Positions 24,925 through 38,698 of a DNA stretch of 64,000 nt are shown piece after piece. The position numbers and the translations under genes were made by a program. Source of the DNA: Henckelia pumila. Its lineage: Eukaryota > Streptophyta > Magnoliopsida > Lamiales > Gesneriaceae. The stretch covers positions 136,670,242-136,734,241 of the forward strand of contig NC_133123.1 of assembly GCF_033568475.1 (NCBI RefSeq). The letters run 5' to 3'. Every line of letters begins with the position of its first letter. Position 1 is the stretch's first letter. Below the pieces are notes generated by a model, which ran no database searches, was not told where the DNA came from, and worked only from the letters and a program-made list of their open reading frames with translations.

Positions 24925-26610
24925 AAATAAATAAATAAATAAAAGTCGTGAATAAGAAATTTGATTGCATTTACTAAAAAATATTATTTTGCACATTTCA
25001 TCAAGCATGTAAGGAACATTTTCCTGAGTAATTATGAGATGCAAATTGGAAGACTAAAACATAAAAAAAAATGTGTAGTAATCTGATCAGTATACATCTC
25101 AGGAATAATCTTATGAGTATGAATATTGGTGAAAAATAAAATTAAGAAGTTACAAATTAAATTAAATTACCAAAGAAGAAACATTGATCCATACATTTGA
25201 AGAACGAATCAATCAATTTGAATTTTTTTTAAATTCCTGGTTCTTACCATTTTTTGCCAGACCAAAAAAAAAACCGTTAGCAAAACAATTAGGAACTAAT
25301 AAATATAAATAATTTTTTTGTAAAAAATATAGTTTAACGCAAAGCGGAAAGCGTACTACATTCTGGTTCGTTGAATGCGTAGCACTCTTCAAAGTTGAAA
25401 CTAAAGATCTCTCGCCCTATAAAAATCCCCTCATTTCAAATGGGGATTCTACGTAACTTTCTCATAAATATGAAAAAGAAAAGGAACTTAGGTCAGTATT
25501 TATAAAAACATGAATTAAATTTGATCTTGAAAAGTACAGGAGGAAAAAACCTGCTGCATTTGGAATTGGACAGTGGATCGTTGATGATGTTGCTTGGATT
25601 CCAATATTCCTCATTTGTATTCTGCATTTCTTTCAATATTTAAAGATTTAGATCTACAAACGCAAGGAGGAAAATAAAAGAATGAATTACCACAGTCTTT
25701 GGTTCATTTACATCGGCCGGCAAAGTTCTTGAGTACTTATTTCGGACCATGGGCGGTGGTGGTGATGGGGTGCACTGCGGACTGCGGTGGTGATGTGGTG
25801 CGTGGCATAATCCATATGTATTCTAAAAGGAATAGTAGAAATTAGAACTTACCAAAATTGAACACAGGTGAATGATTGTATGCACTTCTCTGAAATCAAA
25901 AACAACAGCCTGTGCGAAATCGAATGAGAAACCGGTCGATGGTGTTATTTACTCAATTTTCAGTTTTTGCCTAACAAAGTAAACAATTCCAGTCGAACGA
26001 AAAAATAGCATACATACAAATTCGTAAATCCAAAAAAAATTCCGCATAGATGAAAACTGGAAAACGTAAAAAATGGTAGAATTCTTAAATCCAGAAGATA
26101 ATTCGAGGCAGAGGAAAATGGAATACCATAAAATCATAAATCAAAACCAACAAAAAATATAGAGATTGAGAAAGAGGAGTTACGTGTTCAGCATCCAAAC
26201 ATGGTGTAAATTTGGAGAAGACACCGATTGAATTGAAGGGTAGCGAGCAGAAGCTGTGAAATTTGGAGAGAAGGTGAAGAAGCGATTTGGAGAAGAAACC
26301 CTCAATTGAATTGAAGGAAAGCGTGAAAACTGAGAGAGATCGTGATTTAGTTTGTGTGAAACGTGGATGGAGAAAATGGTGGATAGGAAAAAAAACACTC
26401 GAAAAAAAAGGTGGAATCAACTGTTGTAAGATTTTGTGTACAAATTTCGTTGTACATGTAAAGGATCAACTAGAATCGTGAAAGAAACCTAATCATATTG
26501 TGATTTCATTCATAATATTGCGAGAATCTTGGAGAAAAATCAGTGTGAAAGAAACCAGATTAATCTTAACCTTTTTACGTGGTTTAGATTTGAAAAAAAT
26601 ACAATCTATA
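24311..26610. other. Spacer between CACTA and Helitron
   Basis: No recognisable gene. It holds a long AAT microsatellite (24852-24921) and an imperfect internal duplication near 26205-26320, where GGAGAAGA...TTGAATTGAAGG occurs twice about 85 bp apart. Short frames on either strand are low-complexity. Confidence 0.4.
24852..24921. repeat. (AAT)n microsatellite
   Basis: About 70 bp of AAT/ATA trinucleotide repeat with one C interruption. Confidence 0.95.
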
Positions 26611-28432
26611 TCTATATTATATATAAAAGTGGAGTTTTTACTATATATAGTAAAATTCCGCCAAAAAACTTAGGTTAAAAATGGTAATAATTTTTGTTTA
26701 CATAATTTGATTAGATGTATACATAGGTAATTTTTAATTTACTATATATAAATAACACATGTAATTTGTATACTAAAAAATTTAAATTTTGAAACGTTAT
26801 TGAATAAGATTTTCATAATTTGATTAAATGTATGCTGATAAAAATAGATAATAACTAATTTCACATATATATATATATATATAATATATCAATTTTTAGT
26901 TCAAAATTTTATTCTTTGTCATCACTTTATTTAATTATAATTAATTGTTAAAGTCCGTATACATTTGAAAATATTATATAAAACAATTCGTACATAATAT
27001 ATATATTTATCTAATATTATTTTTTATGACAATACATTTTATTTTATTTTATTAAGAAAGTGCACAAGATTATAAATTCTAAAACTTCACAAACATATAA
27101 CATTTTCATGCAAGACTAAAATAAAAAATATTAATTAATAATTAATAACATTGAAAAACACCATATAAATGTAAAAAAAATTATACGTGATAATTTAAAA
27201 ACCAATTTGGCAAGAAAAATATTAATAAAATAATAACATTGAAAAACCATATAAATGTTTAAAAAATATATATACTTGATAATATGCAAACCAATTTGAA
27301 AAGAAATCTAACATAACATTTGTTTTCTAAATTAAAAATCATCAATAAAGATTCCAAAAATCAATCTACCTAAATTTTTTATTTAATTTAAAATTCAACA
27401 TTTATTCACATTTTAGTTTCAATCAAAATCAAATACCAGCAAATCTGACACATTCTATAATTAGATTAAAGAAACAAGTAATTTGAAATATGTTTTGAAG
27501 CAATTAAAATTTTCATATCAATTAAAAATTCAACAAATCAATCAATATAATTCTTAAAATATAGAGCATATTAAATTAAACCACTCCTCTCAAATTCAGA
27601 TACGTGCAAATAAATATAATACATTCTATAATATATTAAAAAAACATGTAATTTGAGCATTCATACTAAAATTGTAATATATTAAAATCAATCAATCAAC
27701 TTTTTGAATTTATTTGATTTTTTAATATACGATATCAATTAAAGATTCAACAAATCAATCAACAAAATTTTTAAAATATGAAGCATATTAAATCAAATCA
27801 TTCCTCCATCTGCCAGAAAAAATTTCACAAACCCAATCTCATAGCCGAGAAATTGACAAACATATCTCAAATCCAACCACATATTTTCAAAATTAATTAC
27901 CACGTACTCACATAAAAGAAAATTTCAAGATCGATCCCAATGCAACAGTGAAAGAGCAAGTATTCTAACATAACAAATACTGCAGAATTTTGAATGCACT
28001 AAACAACAATGAAGCGATTGACCGAAAAAATCTATAGTTATAGGCCCCAAAAGAAAGAAAATTATCATTCAAACAAAACTTTATTTTTAAGGAAGTTTTT
28101 AAAAATTTATAAGATAATTTGTTTGTTTTCTAATTGTATGATATATAATTCATTTAACTAATTTGAATTTCAACTATTTGTTCAAATGTTCATTTTTATT
28201 ATTTTTTATCATTAATTGTATAAAATAACATCACGTATAACAACATGACATCTGTTTTATTTAAAGATTGTATTTTATAGTTTTTAAAATTTTTTTACCT
28301 TATTCTTATTAGTATTGTAAAATTAAATTTGTTTATATTTTAATTTAAGGCTCAAAGTTTTTCATATCATCCACCAATTTAATCATACTACACGCGAGAT
28401 ATAATCTGTGCATCGCACGAGTGAAATACTAG
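26611..28432 (+). mobile_element. Non-autonomous Helitron
   Basis: The 5' end TCTATATTATATATAAAAG matches the plant Helitron start. The 3' end has a short stem-loop (GTGC-ATC-GCAC at 28408-28418) about ten bases before a terminal CTAG. The insertion sits between A (26610) and T (28433), with no target duplication, as Helitrons require. The 1.8-kb interior is very AT-rich and has no Rep/helicase gene, so it is non-autonomous. The call rests on termini and target site only. Confidence 0.8.
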
Positions 28433-28865
28433 TTGTAATAATAGAGTTATGGGTAGGTATGAATATCCGATCTTTCGATGGATATGAGGACATAGATGAA
28501 AGTTGAACACCCGATGTGGATGATGATGAATATGGAGGTGAGGTGGATGCAATAAATGGATAAAGACGAAGATATAAAATCCTATCCGAACCATTGTCAT
28601 ACCTGTCAATTTTATGAGAAAAATATATTATTCGAATTCTCGTGAAAAAAAGTATTATTCGCGTGCCAACCAATCACTGTAAACTGGATTTGGGCTGGGC
28701 TTATGTTGTCAATAAAATGGGTCTGAACATATTCGAGCATATTGAGATGGTCCGGCTTGATCCACATCAATGAAGCATATATCTAGTTTCCACCCAAAGG
28801 CAAAGCTGATCAAATCGAATATACAATCCTCATTCCTCACTCACTCACAATTTTTTTTGTGAAAT
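28433..28865. promoter_or_regulatory. Upstream region of the PME-1 gene
   Basis: Contains the probable promoter and 5' UTR of the downstream gene. A CT-rich stretch (CTCATTCCTCACTCACTCAC, about 28830-28850) just before the ATG is typical of plant leaders. No clear TATA box assigned. Confidence 0.35.
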
Positions 28866-31800
28866 ATGGAGAATTCATCGAACCTAGCTCCGCTTCCGGA
28901 AGAGGAATCCGAAAATGCCTCGCAAAATCTCGGGAAAATGCCATCCTCCTTTGCTTCCAAACCTGATCGTCCACCAGTGCAGTATTTACTCAATACTCGA
29001 TCAACTTACGCCATTTTCTTGCATTTTTGCTGTAATTCTTCAGAATTTTTGTTCCAAATGAAATTTCTAACCTTTTATTTGAAGAGTGTGTTCATTAATC
29101 TTTTTCGCATTGCGAGTGCAGTATTATTCTTCGTGATCATTTTTTGTAGTACACTCTTGAAAAATTATGACTTGTTTTTTCGTTTTCTGTTTCATGTCGC
29201 TAGTTCAATCTTTATGCCACACTTATTCATCTATACTTGAGGTTAAGTTTTTCAACTTTAAATTTGTGTTCTGATTCTTCTGGTGACAGTTATTGATGTA
29301 ATAAGATATCAGTGTCTATTTATTTTGTATTTTGTTCAGTTTCTTGGTTTTTTATTTGCATAATTGCGTGATAAAATATTATAAATACAATTTTTTTTTT
29401 GTTCTGTTATGAATTTTTTGTCTTCTTCATGTTTGCATTTGTAGGATTTCTTTACAAAAATATATGCCTTTAGATTGGACGAGTTACTTTGACCAAGAAG
29501 AAGATGTCCATATCGAGGATTCAGAGGATGTTAGTTGCAGCATATTTCCTATTGCTTCATTAGTCTTCGTATTTTTATTTTCTTAAGGAAACAATTTCTC
29601 TAGTATTATACATTTCATGTCAGGTTTTTCACATTTATAAGGCTGGAACTGAGGGTCCAGTTGTTTTCTGTCTACATGGTGGGGGTTATTCGGGGTAGGT
29701 TGATCCTTTATTGAGACCTATGTAGTTCACCTTCATATATGCTTCCTTTGTCGTGGGAAGATCAATTTGCTCTATTTGATTAACAATTCTAATTAAATAT
29801 GGAGGCTAGGAGAATTTACCTATTACTGATTCTCTAATCTAACGAAGGAAGTGCAATCACAGTTGCTTCATTGTTAATTACGAGTCAATATTTCATTTGT
29901 CCATTTATTTTCAGCTTCTTTCTCACAGTTGTTTAGTAAATATATAGTATAAAATATCAAATGTTGTAGAAATGAAATATTTGTCTCCTGATATTTTTTT
30001 GTGTTGTCTTATAATGTTCCAAATAATGCAGACCGACATAGCCAAGCCTTATCCATTTATTTTTATTTATCAGAACATTGCAGTTTATGTTCTTTCTCCA
30101 TTTTTCTCTTAACATCTCGTGTTTACCTGTTTATCTCTAGGAATATATTAGCAGCGTACACGAACAAATAGAAAATGAGGATTGTACTCTCATCTAAATT
30201 TTGTATTTATACTGTTGCAATGGTTCAGAAACTTACTAATCTTTTGTTGCTTGATAGATCTCCACGTCGTTTCGGTGCATTTATATTGATGTGTTTTGCC
30301 TTTTTGGCAATCTGAGTTACATATTGATGAACATCACATTTCTAGGCTATCGTTTGCTATGTCCGCTAGTAAAATAAAAGAGAAAGCTCAGGTAGTTGCC
30401 ATGGATTTGAGGGGACATGGGAAGTCATCCACAGGGAATGATCTTGATCTATCTATCGAGGTATGTTCTTGCAAGAAACTAATGCAATGAAATATGCATG
30501 GAAAATCTTGTTTTTATTGTATAACGAGTTGAAGATCCGAACGATATAATGCCTTTCAGTTTGTGTCATTGAGTTTTCGCAATAATTTCAGACAATGTGC
30601 AATGATGTACTGGCAGTTCTGAAGACCATGTATGGAAATTCTCCTCCTGCAATTGTGATTGTAGGTCACAGGTTGTGCTCCTTTATCATAACACAGAAAA
30701 TTGTCTTTATGTTATCTAATCACATACCCAGTCTTATGTTCTTGATAATGAAGCTTGATTTTCACAGGAAAAACGCCTAATTTTTTTTTTTCATGCTATC
30801 GAACTTTGTAACTAGTAGTTTGATGTGAGACTTGTGCGGTAACATATTTTTCACGGAGTTTTCGTGCAAGATTAAAGTTGTTGAAGTTGATTTTCGACTT
30901 TTAACAACTAATTAACCCAACCCTTCCAATGTTTATTCTTTTGAAAGTATTGATTTATAGGTTATGTATGCTATTGACGGCGACTGTAACCTGAAACATT
31001 TCTGCAATGTTTATGCCACAAGTACTTATTTATTCATAAATTTGTTTAGATTTTGAGTAGATGTTAAATCCTTGTGATGCAGCATGGGAGGCTCCATTGC
31101 TGTTCATGTTACCGCAAAGAAGGCACTTCCCAGCTTGGCTGGGTTAGTTATTGTTGATGTTGTTGAGGTCTGCATAAAAAATGAAAAGAATAAATAAAAA
31201 TTCGAGCTGCTTTACATTTTAAATCATAATTGCTTTTAGTGGAAACTAAATTATAATTAAACATTAATCACTGAAATCTCGATTAAAGCTTATTTATAGT
31301 AATAGAGAATTTCAGGGAACAACATTGGCATCATTGGTACACATGCAGAAGATTCTATCGAATAGAATGCAGCATTTCTCTACAATTGAGAAAGCGGTGA
31401 GCACTTGCTTTTAGTACCATCCTTTTTTGTGCGGGTTCTTATTGTGGAATTACAGTATAAAGTTCTTCTCAATCATCTTAGTCAGCTGAGTGATAGATTG
31501 ACAAATAAAATGAAAGACAAGGTAATTTCAAACCCAATGAGTTCCAACACTATTCTCCACCATTCTGGTTGTCTCATAGATTTTTCTAGTTGATACTGAT
31601 CACGTTCAACCAGGCTTATCGTGCATAATTGGACAACTTGTTACCACATGAATTATTAGATCTAACTAGTGGTTTTAGAATGGTTATACCATTTATGTCC
31701 TCGTGCTAAGCATTTTTTGAAGCAGATGGTACATTGAATTTATAAATCACTTGAGGCAGTTCTTCGGTTCACTTGTTTCCATCTAATTCAAATAATGGTC

Positions 31801-33230
31801 ATCCACATGTTATTTTTATTTTTAGTTGTTGGTAATTATTGTGTTACACTTGTGTGTGTAGATTGAATGGAGTGTCAAAGGAGGCACTTTGAGAAATATT
31901 GAATCTGCTCGTGTCTCTATTCCCAGCACACTGACATATGATGATTCGAGAAAGTGGTAAACATGCTTTTGGTTTTACTCTTGGTTTTCAAAATTAATAA
32001 ATCATAGCAAGATTTTCTACCGATTAATAATTTTGCTGATTGGTGAATGATTTCTTATTTTTTTGGTAATTTCACTTAATTGGTGACTCGTGCTGCTCTG
32101 TAGTTATACCCATCGTGCTAGACTGGAAGAAACAGAGCAATATTGGAGAGGCTGGTAAAACCATTCTTTCTATGAACTTTATATGATTAATAAACCAGTG
32201 AGTTGTTTATTTAATGCCGACGTTTGACTTTCTTGCTTATTTGCTGTTTAACAGTCCCGTCTTTTGAAACTTGCTATCGTGCCTGTTAATTTTCTTTTCG
32301 ACTGTTTATACTCGCTTGTTTTTTTTTTTTTTGTTTCTCATCTAAAAATTAATGTTTCTAAATTGGTGACATTATGTTTTAGGTATGAGGGACTTTCAGA
32401 AAGGTTCTTGTCATCTTCTGTACCAAAACTATTGCTTTTGGCAGGCACTGATAGATTGGACAGGTTTCTCTCTCTCGAAGTCTCTCAGAAAATTTTATTG
32501 AATGTTAGGATGTTGCATGTATAGAATGATATGGTCGTTTCCCAGTTTTCAATAGGAAATAACACTAAATACGAAAAATGTGTCTCAATTTGACCTGTAA
32601 AATCAAACCATGCTTATGTATCAATTTGTAAACGGAATACACTGTCTTATTGATATTTTCTATCATGGTTTCAAGTTTCAACATTCGGAAGCTTTCCACC
32701 CGGCTTCAAAATCCAAAAGCCCCATTCTTGATTATCTTTTGATTGCAATGTCGTTAATAACCATGACTGGGGTAATCAGTGCTTGATGTTAAAAAGGTGT
32801 GTCCAGCGAGGCTGTTGCATACTAATTGAGAACATTGTTGCAGAACTCTCACTATTGGTCAAATGCAAGGAAAGTTCCAAATGGTGGTCGTCAGGCATAC
32901 GGGCCATGCCATACAAGTTAGATCGAGTATCACATGTTTCATTTTCTTGGGCACATTGCTGGCTGCATTTTTATTGACTTGTTTTTGAATCATAGGAGGA
33001 TGTTCCTGATGAATTCGCTACTCTGGTACTCAATTTTATATCGCACATTCGAATTGGTCCTCATGGCGTCGAGGTTAGTGTTTATATGAAATGACTACGA
33101 GTATACAGATGACTCCACCACCTCTCTTTCTCCGTCCTGAAACTCTTGCATTCTCTATCAAGATGTTCCTACTAATTGTGGCATGGTGTTGAAATGTCTG
33201 GTGCAGATTCCAGGACTTCGTCGTCCTTAG
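28866..33230 (+). CDS. PPME1: Protein phosphatase methylesterase 1 (PME-1)
   Basis: Alpha/beta hydrolase that removes the methyl ester from the C-terminal Leu of the PP2A catalytic subunit. Thirteen exons: 28866-28981, 29445-29529, 29624-29694, 30346-30460, 30592-30671, 31083-31167, 31316-31396, 31862-31956, 32104-32154, 32383-32463, 32844-32916, 32996-33073, 33207-33230; 344 codons plus stop, the usual length. Visible: QKYMPLDWTSYFD, oxyanion segment FCLHGGGYSGLSF, RGHGKSS, nucleophile elbow VGHSMGGS (Ser split by an intron), VDVVEGTTL, PKLLLLAGTDRLDR, catalytic His in HTGHAIQEDVP, and C terminus IPGLRRP. All introns are GT-AG and the frame is open throughout. Probable orthologue of At4g10050 (recalled). 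Confidence 0.96.
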
Positions 33231-35746
33231 CAGCTGAAATCAATAAGTACGGGCAACGGAAATATGAGTTTCATTGGTGGCATTGTGTTTAATGAAGGTT
33301 TTAGTGTTTTAGACTTGTATAAAATTTTTATCTTTATGAATTCTTTTGAATTTAGAAACTGAAACATGGGATATTGATAATCAATGGATTGATAGATTCC
33401 CAGGTGTATCCTCTTTTATTGGTAAATTGCTGGAAATCCTCTATTACAAATAAATAGGCAAACCATGTTTGCTAGAATCTATGCATCTTAAAGATACATG
33501 TTTAATAATAATATGGTTAAGATAAATGAATTTTAATTTTAGTGAAAAATGAACGTTACTTTTAATATGGTTAAGATAATTGTTTAAGTGATCATATATG
33601 AGTAAATAGTAAACATAACAATAAAAAATCAGAAACATGTAAAACAAATACATAAATACATATCTAATTTTGTTTGGTAACTATATTTTTTAGACATTTG
33701 ATAATGATTTTAATGTACGAACTTTTTAATTTTTGAAATTTATGTTTTAACTTAGGGCTTCTTGTTTATATGATACACACAATATTATGCATGTTTTGTT
33801 GATGCAAATGTCGTGAATAAAAAAAATCAGAAAATAATTATAAATCAAAACATATGTAAATAATTAAATTGTATATGCTATTAACCTATCTCAAATCCTC
33901 ACATTTAATACAGGGACGGATGTGTTTGCCTCGTTGGGGTTAGACTTATACAATAAAACAATAAGATTTTAAATAATCGGCCCGTTTTATAGCCTAAAAG
34001 CTAAAACCCAAATCAAGGGGTTTTTGAAAATTTAACATTGCTCTTTAGGATATGGTAGCACCAAACAGGGTTGTAAGTGAGTCGAGTTATTTGTTAATGT
34101 TTAGGTCAAAACTTGACTCAAACTTGGTCTGATCGAACTTGAGTCGTGTTCGAGTCGATTCAATTGAGTCAAGTTCGAATTTCAAGTATTTCTATTCGAG
34201 TAGCTCGCAAGCTACTTGAGTAATTATATATTATTATTTTATTTAAAAAGATTTAGTTCACGGGTATTTTTTGTCCATAAAAATAAAAATCTTATACTGT
34301 GAAGCACGGATATTTCTAGCTCGAATAACTCGATTTTTTCATGAGTCGAACTCGATATTGGAATTTAATAATTGATAGAGTTCAAGTTGAATTCGAGCCT
34401 ATCAAACTAACACCGAGTCGAGATCAAATAATATGATATTTGAGATCGACTCAACTAATATGCACATTTTGTACCTAATTTTCCTCCTGATCCGGTTAGC
34501 GTGCTCGAGTAACCTATTTCAAATATGAGATATGGTTCAGAATTGGAATTTTTAAATGTAATGTAAGATTGTCTTTAGATTGATGGATTTTGAAACTACT
34601 AATTTTAATTGTATTTTTTTTTTTTGAAAACTTGAGTTATATACATAAGGATTTCACCATAAGAGTTATTAACTTGAGTATGTCTCATATAAGGTGGTCT
34701 AACAGATTTATATCCATGAGATGGATCGATTTGACTCATGCTTATAATGAAAATAAATATCTGGCACAAAAAATATTATTCTTTAATAAGTCGGGTCAAA
34801 TAGCATACGCGTCTCACAAAATTGACCAACGAGACTGTCTCATAAGAGTTTACATATTAATTTAAATACAAGAAAACCCGAGGCTGAGTACATACACATG
34901 TATATATATGTACAAATTTACCTCACATGTATGTTACAGATGTACCATAAGAAAGACATTATTTGGTGTCATTAGATGTGTCAAAATAAGTTAGATCTGT
35001 TGGGTTGATCCGCTCCACCATATAAAATAGGTGGATTGGGTTGTCAATTTTCCTACCCACCAAATGGTGGGTCGGCCCTCCCCGTTTCGCCTAACGATGG
35101 GTTGTTTTGGGTTGTGGATCGGCCCACCCCAATCTGTAAAATTATATTTAAGCCCGCTTGGTTTTCCGCCACTTAAAATAAGTTGGTTAGATTTGTGTTT
35201 TTTCATTCCGCCTAATGATAGGTTGTGACAGGTTGTGGCCCCTAGCCTGTTTTAACTGCTCTAGATGTCATAGGGTAACATCATGATTTTACTTCTATGT
35301 CACTATCATGCAATATTTTTATTTTTATGATTTAAATTTTTTATTATTAAGTATATTTATTTAGTTTTTAATTTTAAGTTTTTTCACAAGAAAATATTTA
35401 TGAAAAAATTGAAACATGGTGGTTTTCTGTTTTCATAAGACACAATCAATTAATCGGTTCGGTAAAATGAGGATCTAACATGGTTTAATAATAATTGAAT
35501 TAATATTTTTCGAAAAACAATAATATTCACTAAGTTAATTTTAACCGGGTATTCAAGTAAATCAGTAACCTCAAAAAAAAAAAAAAGTAAATTAGTAAAG
35601 TTAAGGGTATTTTTGACCATACAGTGCAAACCTCACTTCATTCTCATTCCTAGGGTTTCGTTGCCTCCCTATTTATATTTTCCTGCTTCCTTTCTATTGC
35701 AGCTTCGCTAATCGCACAGCAAACACAGCAAATCGAAAAGGGCAAC
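33231..35746. other. Intergenic region between PPME1 and RPS5
   Basis: The first ~200 bp should be the PPME1 3' UTR and the last ~100 bp the RPS5 leader, which ends in TTGCAGCTTCGCTAATCGCACAGC-like sequence. Between them is transposon-derived AT-rich DNA. It includes GAGTCGAGTT-type degenerate repeats (34075-34500) and a GGGTTG/CCCACC-rich relic near 35000-35250. No gene found. Confidence 0.45.
34676..34852. mobile_element. Degraded MITE of the GAGACNGTCTCA family
   Basis: The left end has ATGTCTCATATAAGGTGG and the right end CGAGACTGTCTCATAAGAG, with internal GGGTCAAAT and AAAATATTATT blocks. The same blocks occur in the better-preserved element at 60530-60692. Boundaries are approximate. 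Confidence 0.5.
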
Positions 35747-37684
<1,938 letters not shown>

Positions 37685-38698
37685 GAGCAATGCTCATGTC
37701 GGTCTAAAGACAGTTTTGTTTTCGATTGTGCTTTAGAAAAATCATTGTACTTTGTACTTCGGTGTGAATGGTGTTCCGTTTGTCATGTGGCATCGACTTA
37801 TTTATGCTTTCAGCAATGTTCTTCAGGGCCAGTTGCACTGCTAAGACTGCAAGTTTTTGATTAACTACTTGAGTTATTATGCTGTAGTGGATTTCGTTAT
37901 TTCATTTTTGTCCCATTGTTTTTTTTTTAAAATTCCGTCGCTGCACTGAATTTTACTGTTTCTTTCGTATTCAGCAATCCATTGTTTCTAAAATTATACT
38001 TCTATAATCCAACAAGAATAATTTAGCCAGTAGTTTTGCTCCATGATCATGGTTGGATAGTTGAAATGGATGCCAATAATGCTTTGAATGATAATTCGTC
38101 TCCGGTCCTTGGAGCACTGGAAGCCTCAATCATTTTCCAAATTCGTTGGTCATGACTTTTGTCTTTATGTTTCACAAGTTACTGTCCGATTTTCCCAAGA
38201 TCAGCTAATGGAGTGACGTACTTTGTATGAAAGCATATTTTAACTGTTAGACATGAGTTTGATTGGCTTGATGCTTTACCTAGTTACCTTTCTTTTCTAA
38301 CAAAATTGTAAATACTTACATGGTTCGTTAACTATCAATACATATTATTTACTTCAAGAAAACAGAACTTCAAATTTAGGTTTCCAAAAAAAAAAAAATG
38401 AAAAGAAAAGAAAAGAAAAGAAGAAAATAAGAAGACACCCATCAAATTTAGGGTCAACCGTCTCCACATATGCGCCATACATACATGGAGTCAAATTTAA
38501 GCGTCTCTTTCCATACATGCCCACTCATTCTCTGGCGGAGAGAGAGAGACTCAGAAAATTTCCTTCGGTATCTCCGCTTCTCTACCTTTTCTAGTCGCCA
38601 ATTTTCCCCCTGAATCTGAATCCGCCACCTATTTTCTCCATATTCTGTTAAATTTCGCATCTTTTTGGCGGTCCGTGTTTTCTTCATCATTGAATTAA
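37685..38698. other. RPS5 3' UTR and ABHD11-like promoter/leader
   Basis: About 1 kb between two same-strand genes. It includes A-rich simple sequence (AAAAGAAAAGAAAAGAAAAG around 38396-38420) and a GAGAGAGAGA motif (38538-38548) in the probable leader of the downstream gene. No separate gene. Confidence 0.5.

Noticed and set aside
24811-25044. Open frame with a poly-isoleucine run
   Set aside because: It is the AAT microsatellite read as codons, not a gene.
26085-26420. Phe/Ser-rich frame of 111 codons before the Helitron
   Set aside because: It comes from an imperfect internal duplication in purine-rich DNA; composition is low-complexity and no domain is seen.
33444-35246. Short frames between PPME1 and RPS5
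   Set aside because: They fall in AT-rich repeat relics, overlap each other on both strands and show no domain or splice-linked continuation.
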